Source of the DNA: Paenibacillus sp. HWE-109
GTDB taxonomy: Bacteria > Bacillota > Bacilli > Paenibacillales > NBRC-103111
Reading direction: 5' to 3'
NCBI RefSeq assembly: GCF_022163125.1
Contig: NZ_CP091881.1
Coordinates: forward strand, 8,512,501-8,576,500
DNA: 64,000 nt
Below, in pieces: positions 9,094 through 16,805 of this stretch. Each line of letters begins with the position of its first letter. Position 1 is the stretch's first letter. The notes below the pieces were generated by a model. That model did no database searches. It worked only from the letters and a program-made list of their open reading frames with translations, and had not been told where the DNA came from. Both the position numbers and the translations under genes were made by a program.

Positions 9094-9870
9094 ATGCTTG
9101 CACCAGAGAGGCATCGCTTAATATTATTGGAACTGGAATCCAAAGGGCAAGTCACCGTAGTGGAATTGAAGTCATTGCTGCAAGTTTCCCTTGATACAGT
9201 ACGCAGGGATCTAGAACGGTTGGAACAAGAGGAGAAGCTTAGACGCGTACATGGAGGAGCTGTTTCCAAAAGAGAAGACGTAGCGACGAATCAGGCGTTC
9301 TTCAAGCGTAAAATTACGCAGAACGAAAGAAAGCAGGAACTGGCTATGTACGCTGTCGAGCTGGTGAAGGAGTATCAAGCTGTTTCTCTCAATGCCGGCA
9401 CGACCAATATCGAGGTTGCCAAGCGGCTTGCCGCGCGTTTCGAGAAGCTCACAGTCATAACAAATTCCCTGCGCATCGCGGATATTTTGGCGCTGAAAAA
9501 GGGTTTCACAGTTATTATTCCCGGGGGTTATCTGAATCATGAGGAGTTTTCCTTGTACGGGCGCTCGATGGAAGAGGAAATTATGAATTTCAATATCGAT
9601 CTGGCATTCATTAGTATCAATGCGATTTCCCTTGAGAAAGGGCTGACTGATTTTCGCCAAGGTGAGGCAGAGGTCATTAATGCGATGCTAAAGAGTGCCA
9701 AGCGGAAAGTTGTCGTAGCGGATTCCAGTAAATTCGAAACGGTATCCTACCTGAATATTAGCGGATTGGATCAGATTGATTTGATTGTAACGGATTCTTT
9801 GATGGACAGCAGTCTTCTGGAGACTTACAAAAAACATAATATTTCGATCATAAACGCAAGCTTATCCTAG
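9094..9870 (+). CDS. DeoR-family transcriptional regulator
   Basis: Regulator of 258 residues from the ATG at 9094, preceded by GGAGG at nine bases. A much longer upstream reading frame has no family similarity in its first 59 codons and is rejected. The N terminus (about 1-57) is a DeoR winged HTH: ERHRLILLELESKGQVTVVE, then SLDTVRRDLERLEQ and LRRVHGGAV, the classic DeoR signature. Residues about 75-230 form the sugar-phosphate-sensing DeoR C-terminal domain, with SLNAGTTNIEVAKRL and VVADSSKF. Such proteins usually repress sugar-metabolism genes and respond to phosphorylated sugars. The next gene has a dyad inside its promoter and may be a target. Confidence 0.9.
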   Translation: MLAPERHRLILLELESKGQVTVVELKSLLQVSLDTVRRDLERLEQEEKLRRVHGGAVSKREDVATNQAFFKRKITQNERKQELAMYAVELVKEYQAVSLNAGTTNIEVAKRLAARFEKLTVITNSLRIADILALKKGFTVIIPGGYLNHEEFSLYGRSMEEEIMNFNIDLAFISINAISLEKGLTDFRQGEAEVINAMLKSAKRKVVVADSSKFETVSYLNISGLDQIDLIVTDSLMDSSLLETYKKHNISIINASLS

Positions 9871-9881
9871 CTTGCGTTTTT
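9852..9881 (+). terminator. Rho-independent terminator overlapping the DeoR stop codon
   Basis: AAACGCAAGC and GCTTGCGTTT form a perfect 10-bp stem with loop TTATCCTA, followed by TTATT. The TAG stop codon begins at the 3' edge of the loop, so the last codons lie in the stem. Confidence 0.85.
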
Positions 9882-9958
9882 ATTATGTTTTCATAATACC
9901 GAAAGAAGCATATAAATGCATTTTAATTTTAATTATACGCAAATTGAAGCAATATCGA

Positions 9959-9987
9959 TTGAAAAAATGCGATATTTCGCATATAAT
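9959..9987 (+). promoter_or_regulatory. Sigma-A promoter with an operator-like dyad in the spacer
   Basis: TTGAAA (9959-9964), exactly 17 bp, then TATAAT (9982-9987). The spacer ends with TGCGATATTTCGCA (9968-9981), a perfect inverted repeat TGCGA/TCGCA. A repressor bound there would block RNA polymerase. The neighbouring DeoR protein is the obvious candidate; this is inferred. Confidence 0.75.
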
Positions 9988-10067
9988 TGGAACTATGAAC
10001 CAATCTTATAATCCAGTAGTTGTGCTCCTTGATTGTGCATCCTAATCAACTTGTTGGGGGAATTTGT

Positions 10068-10997
10068 ATGGAACGTAACCGAATTCGATTTGGGTTAATG
10101 ACCGATATTCATCAAGATTTGATGTATAAAGCAAGCGATCGGCTTCAAGCATTTATAGATCATTCCAATAAAGAGGATTTAGATTTTATTATCCAGTTGG
10201 GGGATTTTTGTTTCCCGACCCCGGAAAACAAACCGTTTCTTGGCATTTGGCAACAGTTTGGCGGGCCTAACTATCATGTGCTAGGCAATCATGACATGGA
10301 TATCTGTGATAAACAAACGATTATGAGCTATCTTGGCATGAAGCGAAACTACTATTCATTCGACTGCGGGGACTACCATTTCATTGTTTTGGATGCAAAC
10401 TATTTCCGTGTTGACAGTCAATATGTTGATTATTCGTTTGGTAATTATTCCAAGCATGCAGATTCCGTCAGTAATGTTACAGATGAACAATTAGAGTGGT
10501 TAAGGGAAGATTTGTCCCAAACGGACAAACACACGATTTTGTTCAGCCATCAAAGTCTGGAAGAGACGCATGTGGGAACTAACGTCGGTATACATAACAG
10601 CGACAAACTTCGTGAGATTTTGCGGGAAGCCAATCAATCAGCGGGCTTCCGTAAAGTGATTGCTTGTATGAATGGCCACAATCATCTTGATGGCGTCAAA
10701 GTGATCGACGATATTTACTTCATTCATATGAACAGTATTTCTTACCATTACCTGGGGCCTCAGTTCAATACGATTCGGTATTCTGAGGAAATTACGGAGG
10801 AGCATCCGATTTTCAGACAATCTGTTCCCTACGAAGAACCCATTTATGCCATAATCACACTAGAGCCTGGGCTCTTGATGATAAAGGGAAAAGAATCAAC
10901 GTACGTCGGCCCGGCTCCGAACGAAATCGGGCACAGTAATGCAAATGCGGGGCATGTGGTATCGGCGAAGATTTCAAGCAGGCAGCTGAAATTTTAA
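10068..10997 (+). CDS. Calcineurin-like metallophosphoesterase
   Basis: Cytoplasmic metallophosphoesterase of 309 residues from the ATG at 10068, preceded by TTGGGGG. An in-frame start at 10020 has no ribosome site. The metal-binding motifs of the calcineurin-like fold appear in order: DIH near residue 12, QLGDF near 45, GNHDMD near 74, FSHQS near 160 and GHNH near 202. It has no signal peptide. The family hydrolyses phosphomono- or phosphodiesters; members resembling this one are often annotated as 3',5'-cyclic-nucleotide or sugar-phosphate phosphatases, but the substrate cannot be assigned here. It is monocistronic between a strong promoter and a terminator. DeoR regulation is plausible. 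Confidence 0.88.
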   Translation: MERNRIRFGLMTDIHQDLMYKASDRLQAFIDHSNKEDLDFIIQLGDFCFPTPENKPFLGIWQQFGGPNYHVLGNHDMDICDKQTIMSYLGMKRNYYSFDCGDYHFIVLDANYFRVDSQYVDYSFGNYSKHADSVSNVTDEQLEWLREDLSQTDKHTILFSHQSLEETHVGTNVGIHNSDKLREILREANQSAGFRKVIACMNGHNHLDGVKVIDDIYFIHMNSISYHYLGPQFNTIRYSEEITEEHPIFRQSVPYEEPIYAIITLEPGLLMIKGKESTYVGPAPNEIGHSNANAGHVVSAKISSRQLKF

Positions 10998-11055
10998 AAT
11001 AAACCCAGGGAGGGCTGCGAATGGGCCGATCCCAACGGGGCTTTAGAGAGGGACG

Positions 11056-11104
11056 AATACGGCGTTTACACCCGAAATGCGGGGGTAAGCGCCGTATTTT
11101 TTTT
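11056..11104 (+). terminator. Rho-independent terminator, homologue of the one at 35054
   Basis: ATACGGCG...CGCCGTAT outer stem with an inner ACCC/GGGG stem around GAAATGC, followed by eight T. The same hairpin with small changes stands at 35054-35098, before the intact copy of the LplABC-type locus, so it is probably part of the duplicated segment. Confidence 0.85.
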
Positions 11105-11170
11105 AGAGCATTAACGTGAGAGGATCGAACTTCTGAATTGATTTTCGAAATGCACATAATCGTTGAGGGG

Positions 11171-11315
11171 CTCGTTTCTATAGAAATCACTCATTTTTAC
11201 ACACCGAATTATAGAAAAACAATATACTTGTTGTTTAGAAAAGATAGGTATAGGAGCTATGATAAAGTCACACCAAAAAACAACCTGCGAGTGCAGCAGG
11301 CCAGCGAGGGTAAAT
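11171..11315 (+). promoter_or_regulatory. Leader/promoter region of the degraded LplABC copy
   Basis: Matches 35181-35325 with few changes up to the deletion point. It holds two copies of ATAGAAA, at 11180 and 11211, spaced 31 bp, about three helical turns. The first belongs to the longer ATAGAAATCACT box found before four other transcription units. Further down lies a short hairpin CCTGC/GCAGG (about 11284-11300). The region still lies upstream of the binding-protein gene at 11650 and may drive it. Confidence 0.6.
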
Positions 11316-11576
11316 TGGAACGATTATTGGCTAAGTTTATTGTTTATTGACACTGGCAAGTATGTCAGTCTGCAACTTTTGCTTTATCGAATCATGTCTA
11401 ACATTGATTTTTTAAATAGCGCACTGTCCGTAGCGAATACTTCAAATATTGTTTTGCCAAGTCAATCAGCTCGTTTTGCGCTGGCGGTCGTTGCTGCAGG
11501 TCCCATGTTATTCATTTTTCCTTTTTTTCAACGATTTTTTGTCAAAGGAATTACAGTCGGATCCATTAAAGGCTAG
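11316..11576 (+). pseudogene. 3' remnant of an LplC-type ABC permease gene
   Basis: Codes for the last 86 residues of a sugar permease, identical by eye at the protein level to the C-terminus of the intact gene at 36327-37202 (from WNDYWLSLLF to GSIKG). The sequence jumps at 11315 from the leader straight into the permease 3' end. Comparison with the intact locus shows that 1616 bp are missing: all of the first permease and the first 70 percent of the second. A 105-codon reading frame from 11259 runs across the junction, but its first 19 codons are leader sequence. The product would have only the last membrane segments and cannot work as a permease. Confidence 0.9.
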
Positions 11577-11649
11577 ATGCTTAACGTTGGTTTGACACCG
11601 TAAGGTTTCAAATAAAAGTGAACTTTATTAGTTAGGGGAGGATAAACAA

Positions 11650-13215
11650 ATGAAAAACATGAAAAAAGCGTTTGGAAGCGCATTCTCAATCGTATGTGCA
11701 GTATCCTTAATTAGCGGATGCAGCAACGGAACAACGGAGGGGCCAACCGCTGCGGTTTCGCCAGCTGAGAGTTCGAAAAGCGGGGCAGAGGCGTCTAGTC
11801 CTGCTAAGCTTGCTCCTGTGAATCTAACCATCTACAGAGTCGGCACACCGCAACCAGATGAGAAAGCTGTTGTCGAGGCCATGAACAAGATTACCAAGGA
11901 AAAAATCAATACGACCATCACACTGAACACCATTGACTGGGGCAATTACGACGACAAGATGAAAGTGATTATTTCGGCAGGCGAGGATTGGGATTTAACG
12001 TACACGGCTCACTGGACAAATAATTTTTATAACAATGTTGCGAAAGGCGCGTTCCTGCCGTTAGACGATCTTCTGGCTAAATATGGTGCGCATATCAAGG
12101 AAACAATTCCTGCGCAATTTTTTGATGGAGCTCGTGTGAATGGCAAGCTATATGGCATAACGAGCTATCAGATTATGGCGACCATGAAAGGGTTTTCAAT
12201 TAAAAAGGATTTAGCCGATAAGTACAAACTGGATAAAACAACGATTAAATCATTACGTGATTTGGAACCATTTTTGGAAAAGCTGAAGCAAAATGAGCCT
12301 AGCATTGTGCCTACGACGAGCGGCGCATCGGTTACCACAGAGTTTCTTTCAAAAATTGATACTGGACTCGCTTATGACACCGTTGCGGGCGATACGACCA
12401 ATCCGCTTGTGATTAATGTGAAAAATAATGATTTTAAGATTAAGAACTTGTATGAACTTCCGGAAACGATGGAACTAGCCAAAATGAATCGTGAATGGTA
12501 CAACAAAGGATACATACGCAAAGATGCAGCTACGATTAAAGATTATAAAGCGGAACAAAAAACGGGGAAATATGGGATGTTCCCTGCGGGAGCGGTGAAG
12601 CCTGGCAATGAAGGCGATACAAAAGGATGGGCAGGATACGATGTAACCGATGTTCAGTTAAGTCCGTCTTACGTTTCCAATACGAGTTTAATTTCATCTT
12701 TGGCAGCGATTAACCAAAACTCCAAAAATCCTGAACGCGCGATGATGTATCTGGATCTATTATTTGCCGATAAAGAATTATATCAATTATTGTGTGTAGG
12801 TATTGATGGCAAGCATTACAAGAAAGTGGACGACAGAACCATTGAATCCTTGCCAAATGGCGGATATAATCCGGGAACGGACTGGGAATTTGGCAGTCAA
12901 TTTAATATGTTCCTTCGTCCAGGGCAGCCTAAGGATGTGTGGGAGCAAACGAATAAAGTGAACAAAGAAGCGATTGTTTCCCCATTAATCGGCTTTGTTT
13001 TGAATCGTGATCCCATTAAAACGGAGATGGCCCAAATCGATGCGATTACAAAGCAGTACAACAGTGTAGAAAATTCGCTTCTGACTTACGGAGCTGCCGA
13101 ACCGGATAAAATTATGGCTGAAATCAACGATAAACTAAAGAAAGCAGGACTGGATAAAGTTACCGCAGAAGCTCAGAAACAACTTGACGAATGGCGCAAG
13201 GCAAATAAAAAATAA
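11650..13215 (+). CDS. Extracellular solute-binding lipoprotein (LplA-like), duplicate copy
   Basis: Substrate-binding lipoprotein of 521 residues. The signal peptide ends with LISGC (Cys24), followed by a Ser/Thr/Ala-rich linker to about residue 55. The mature part starts with VNLTIYRVGTPQPDEKAVVE and follows the long LplA-type family-1 binding-protein pattern. It is about 93 percent identical by eye to the product of 37276-38841. The start at 11650 is preceded by GGGGAGGATAAACAA. The reading frame is intact although its partner permeases are deleted upstream and its regulator downstream. It could still serve the intact permeases at 35347-37202. Most changes cluster in the last 45 residues, and some are near the probable ligand cleft. 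Confidence 0.9.
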   Translation: MKNMKKAFGSAFSIVCAVSLISGCSNGTTEGPTAAVSPAESSKSGAEASSPAKLAPVNLTIYRVGTPQPDEKAVVEAMNKITKEKINTTITLNTIDWGNYDDKMKVIISAGEDWDLTYTAHWTNNFYNNVAKGAFLPLDDLLAKYGAHIKETIPAQFFDGARVNGKLYGITSYQIMATMKGFSIKKDLADKYKLDKTTIKSLRDLEPFLEKLKQNEPSIVPTTSGASVTTEFLSKIDTGLAYDTVAGDTTNPLVINVKNNDFKIKNLYELPETMELAKMNREWYNKGYIRKDAATIKDYKAEQKTGKYGMFPAGAVKPGNEGDTKGWAGYDVTDVQLSPSYVSNTSLISSLAAINQNSKNPERAMMYLDLLFADKELYQLLCVGIDGKHYKKVDDRTIESLPNGGYNPGTDWEFGSQFNMFLRPGQPKDVWEQTNKVNKEAIVSPLIGFVLNRDPIKTEMAQIDAITKQYNSVENSLLTYGAAEPDKIMAEINDKLKKAGLDKVTAEAQKQLDEWRKANKK

Positions 13216-13224
13216 GAGTCAAAT

Positions 13225-13265
13225 GACCGCTCATAGCTATATAAGCTATTGAGCGGTCGGTTTTT
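13225..13265 (+). terminator. Terminator after binding-protein gene, copy 1
   Basis: GACCGCTCATAGCT and AGCTATTGAGCGGTC form a long stem around ATATA, followed by GGTTTTTATTTT. It is homologous to 38851-38890. Confidence 0.85.
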
Positions 13266-13303
13266 ATTTTCCGTAAAATGGATTTTTCTTTTTGCCTCGG
13301 ATA

Positions 13304-13348
13304 TCCAAGTTGAAAAATGCGAATCAATTCGTTCATTCCGTCTATGTT
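13304..13348 (+). pseudogene. 45-bp fragment of the AraC-type regulator gene
   Basis: Matches 39277-39321 inside the regulator gene at 38974-41367, with a single mismatch over 45 bp. It lies where that gene would stand in the duplicated locus, about 90 bp after the binding-protein stop. Everything before and after it in the regulator gene is missing. Confidence 0.85.
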
Positions 13349-13373
13349 CGGCTACCCATTAGCTGGGTAGCCG
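13349..13373 (-). terminator. Perfect hairpin just after the beta-helix gene stop
   Basis: CGGCTACCCA and TGGGTAGCCG form a 10-bp perfect stem with loop TTAGC, 23 bp past the minus-strand stop at 13397. It lacks a T tract on either strand, so it may be a weak terminator or an mRNA 3'-end stabiliser. Confidence 0.45.
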
Positions 13374-13396
13374 ACTCCACACGACTACTCTTATTC

Positions 13397-16300
13397 TCAA
13401 TCAACGATAACAAACTTTACGGCATCTGCCCGGACAGTTTTATTGCCCCGGGTGATTTTCACATAGTTGGATTGCCCCGGAGTCATCGTATAAGTACCAA
13501 TCAGCTTCCAGCCTGAAGTACTGGTGGAATAATTCTCATAGCTTGTACTGGTAGTACCGTTATGAACCACTTCTACCTTCGTATTGGTATCGGAGTTGCT
13601 GCTAATTGTCTTATAGATAAAGACTTCATAAGTTCCGCCTGCGGTAATGGGAGCAGTCCATTTCGCTGAGGCACCGCTGCTAACGCTGTACCTGGACGAG
13701 CTTCCATTATAGCCGATCACGCTGCTGTCTACCCATGACCCACTTACTTCACTGTAGCTGGCATCTCCATTATCCACAATCTGCGCATCTCCACCTGTGT
13801 CTAATACGATGTTCCACAGCTGACTATCGTTTCCAGAGTATGGCGATTGAATGATCTCCGCACCGTCTGCTGTGGAACCGCCTTTAACGGCAGCAACCAT
13901 GCCGCTGTTCGTATTGATGATCTTATAATAACCATTGCCGGCAGCGGCAATCTGCCACCCTTGACTGATAATTCCATAGTATGGAGATTGAACAACTTCC
14001 GCACCGCTCGTTATCGCACTTCCTGCAACATCAACCGCCATGCCGCTGTTCTTGTTTACTAGGCTATAATCGTTGCCGTTATACATAATCTGCCATCGCT
14101 TACTTTCTCCGCCTAAATTCCCTAGCTGGATGGCCTTTGCACCAGGCTCATTCGTACTATTGGCAACATCCAATAGTTTCCCGCTCTTCTTGTTGACAAT
14201 TTTATAAAATACTGCAGGGTCAAACGAATTATTGGAAGCTACAAATTTTACTGCATCTGCCCTAAGAGAGTTATTGCCTCTGGTTACTTTTACATAGTTG
14301 GGTTGCCCCGGTGTCATCGTAAAAGTACCCATATACTTCCAGCTAGGAGTGCCGGTGGAATAATCCTCATAGACTGCACTGGTAACACCGTCATGAACCA
14401 CCTCGACCTTCGTATTGGTATCGGAGGTGCTATGAATGATCTTATTCATATAGACATCATAAGTTCTGGCTACGGAAATGGGAGCGGTCCATTTCGCCGA
14501 AGCACCTTCACGAGCGTACCTGGTAGTGCTTCCATTATAACCGGTCAAGTTACTGTCTAACCATGAACCACTTATTTCACTGTAATTGGGGTCTCCGTTA
14601 TCCACGATCAAGGGGACAGTATCATTCATCTCAATCAATCCCGCGTCATCTCCATAGCACAGACCTGCACCCGAAGAACTCTTCCATATATAAACCTTTG
14701 CGCTTGTATGGCTTGGGCCTGTTTTAAACTGCACCTTCTGCCTTGTCCAGTTTGGATAATTGCCATATACGTTTTTATAAATGGTTGCATCGCCATATTC
14801 CTTGACACCTATCTCTACAGTCTCACCGAAAGGTACCCTTGCCCAAGCTGAATATTCGTAGGTTGTATTGGGCTCAAGACCGGTTATCAACTGTTCGACC
14901 CCATTCTGCCCGCTGCCAAGCTGTACACTTCCATAACCTGACCTTGTTTCTCTATTATCGATGTTAATAGGGTCATAGGTTGCACTATAAAAAACTGCCG
15001 TTGGTGCACCGATTTTTGTCCATGAATCAAGGTTTGAGTCAAAGAAGGCATTTTTAACCCTATTTGTGTTTTGCAGCGTTGACGGCGCATAGGTAGGATT
15101 GGGTGGATTAGCCAAGTTTTGTCCTGCCGGAGGATAGAGGTTCTGGTTGTATCCTACAGTTGTATTGCCATACCGGAAGGCATCTCCGTCTATCAAATAG
15201 CCGTCAGTTGCAACATTATTGTAGATCCAGGTTCCATATCCGTCATTATTAAATGCACTGCCAAAAACACTTTTAATAATCCCATCCACCATATTGTCGT
15301 ATATTTGCACAAAATTTCCTGGCTGGCTGGATTTAATTGCTGCGAAATCCGTATTCCAGATCGTATTGTGATGGATAATAAAATTGTGGCTGTGCTGATC
15401 TAAATAGATCCCGGTATCTTGGTAAACTGTAAGGTCATGGATGCGGTTATACCTGATCTCTGTCTTTCCACCATCTTCTTTTGTAACGTAAATTCCGCCG
15501 CAATCATGGTTTAATAATCCATTTAGGCTGAGGTCGTTATACTCAAAAATAACCGCTTCAACGTCTTGTAGCTGCACTAAATCCCGGCCTGCATTGTATA
15601 GTGTATTATAGCTTATCAAATGTCTTTTGCCCTTTATAAATACGTTTGCATTGTAAGTTCCCATATAGTTGGCTTCATGTGCAAGATTGTTTATAACCTT
15701 ATTGTCCGAACCAGCAACGATGATGAGATTTCCGGAGCTGTAAGCAAGTTTGGAATCCCTCAAGGTATTGTTGCTGCCACCCACATAAACCCCCGTGTCG
15801 TCCTTTTCATATGCATTTTGAAGGTTCATCCTGTGGGAGATATATTTGGCGTCTATCCCCTTCACTACATTGTTGGATGAATTGTCCGCCATTCTTATTG
15901 TGCCTCCGAAGGTGTTCAGGCCTTCGATATTGACATAGGAAACCCCAGTAAGGTCTATACAATAAATCCTTTTTTTCGTTTCAACATTCATGGTAGAGGG
16001 GTTTACGCCTCCGGGTGCCCACAAATACATGGCCTGGGTACTGCTGTCATAAAACCATTCTCGTTCGGCATCAAGCTCGCTCAATAAATTGAAGATAAAG
16101 AATTCCCTGCCGGCTAATGGACCTGTAAAACGGCCATCGGAAGACGAAAGCGGCGCTATTGTAATCTGATTTCCGCTTGAAGCGGTAACCGTAGTCGTTT
16201 GGGCAGTCCACGTCCCCCTAATCCAAACGGATCCCCCCTTCCAGTAATCGGCAGGCTTGTTAAGGCCTGAATATGCGATTGTTAGGTCGGCACCGCTATC

Positions 16301-16786
16301 CATGTTTGCCCTACCCGGATTGAAGACGTTGGTATCCGTCCAGTTGGGGTACTGGGCTATGTGCATCATCTCACCATTAACGAACACCTGGTTCTCCATT
16401 CCCAGGCTCCAATTCATCTGTGCTTTGTATATGTTCCCGGAATGAAGCGTCCACCCGGTAACCTTGTCAGCGGCGCTTACAGTTACCGTCTCACCGGCAT
16501 AAGCCTTATAGGTGATTGGATTTCCGGCTGTGCCCGATTTGGTAGGCTGAATGACTTCCCTGTATGTACCTCCTCTGATCATACACGTATCACCTGCAAC
16601 CATGACACTTGCAGCCTTTGCGATGGTCTTGAACGGACTGCTTATTGTGCCGGAATTGCTGTCGCTGCCGGTTGTGGCTACGTAGTAGGTGTTTCCTGCC
16701 GCCTGCGTCGCCATCGGCATTCCAAAAATAGTGCCGAACAATAAAAGCAACACCACCATTACACCTGAAATTGCTCTTTTTAACAT
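13397..16786 (-). CDS. Secreted right-handed beta-helix protein with CBM, golvesin and ricin-like modules
   Basis: Secreted protein of 1129 residues. The start at 16786 follows AAGGAGTGAAG on the minus strand; a longer frame to 16867 overlaps the upstream gene and is rejected. After a signal peptide ending near MATQAAG comes a DUF1565-like opening (YYVATTGSDSNSGT) and a parallel beta-helix to about residue 600. Next are a CBM4/9-like sandwich (about 628-770), a golvesin-like module (772-884), a ricin-type lectin domain with three GxxxxVxG-like repeats (885-1012) and a second golvesin-like module (1018-1129). The early FVNGEMMHIAQYPN stretch resembles GH141-type enzymes, a candidate family only. 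It follows the GH95 gene by 19 bp on the same strand, so the two form an operon. Likely role: glycan cleavage outside the cell. Confidence 0.8.
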   Translation of the reverse strand: MLKRAISGVMVVLLLLFGTIFGMPMATQAAGNTYYVATTGSDSNSGTISSPFKTIAKAASVMVAGDTCMIRGGTYREVIQPTKSGTAGNPITYKAYAGETVTVSAADKVTGWTLHSGNIYKAQMNWSLGMENQVFVNGEMMHIAQYPNWTDTNVFNPGRANMDSGADLTIAYSGLNKPADYWKGGSVWIRGTWTAQTTTVTASSGNQITIAPLSSSDGRFTGPLAGREFFIFNLLSELDAEREWFYDSSTQAMYLWAPGGVNPSTMNVETKKRIYCIDLTGVSYVNIEGLNTFGGTIRMADNSSNNVVKGIDAKYISHRMNLQNAYEKDDTGVYVGGSNNTLRDSKLAYSSGNLIIVAGSDNKVINNLAHEANYMGTYNANVFIKGKRHLISYNTLYNAGRDLVQLQDVEAVIFEYNDLSLNGLLNHDCGGIYVTKEDGGKTEIRYNRIHDLTVYQDTGIYLDQHSHNFIIHHNTIWNTDFAAIKSSQPGNFVQIYDNMVDGIIKSVFGSAFNNDGYGTWIYNNVATDGYLIDGDAFRYGNTTVGYNQNLYPPAGQNLANPPNPTYAPSTLQNTNRVKNAFFDSNLDSWTKIGAPTAVFYSATYDPINIDNRETRSGYGSVQLGSGQNGVEQLITGLEPNTTYEYSAWARVPFGETVEIGVKEYGDATIYKNVYGNYPNWTRQKVQFKTGPSHTSAKVYIWKSSSGAGLCYGDDAGLIEMNDTVPLIVDNGDPNYSEISGSWLDSNLTGYNGSTTRYAREGASAKWTAPISVARTYDVYMNKIIHSTSDTNTKVEVVHDGVTSAVYEDYSTGTPSWKYMGTFTMTPGQPNYVKVTRGNNSLRADAVKFVASNNSFDPAVFYKIVNKKSGKLLDVANSTNEPGAKAIQLGNLGGESKRWQIMYNGNDYSLVNKNSGMAVDVAGSAITSGAEVVQSPYYGIISQGWQIAAAGNGYYKIINTNSGMVAAVKGGSTADGAEIIQSPYSGNDSQLWNIVLDTGGDAQIVDNGDASYSEVSGSWVDSSVIGYNGSSSRYSVSSGASAKWTAPITAGGTYEVFIYKTISSNSDTNTKVEVVHNGTTSTSYENYSTSTSGWKLIGTYTMTPGQSNYVKITRGNKTVRADAVKFVIVD

Positions 16787-16805
16787 AAACTTCACTCCTT
16801 TATCC

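Larger units (their letters stand above)
11316..13300 (+). repeat. Long direct repeat, copy 1 (copy 2 at 36942-38911)
   Basis: Nearly collinear with 36942-38911 at an offset of 25,626 bp over the permease 3' end, the binding-protein gene and its terminator. The two encoded binding proteins differ at about 34 of 521 positions counted by eye. Confidence 0.9.

Noticed and set aside
11259..11576. A possible new 105-residue membrane protein
   Set aside because: It is leader sequence fused by deletion to the last 86 codons of a permease, so it is recorded as a pseudogene.
13292..13516. 74-codon forward reading frame
   Set aside because: It joins the AraC relic to the antisense of the beta-helix gene; a chimaeric chance frame.
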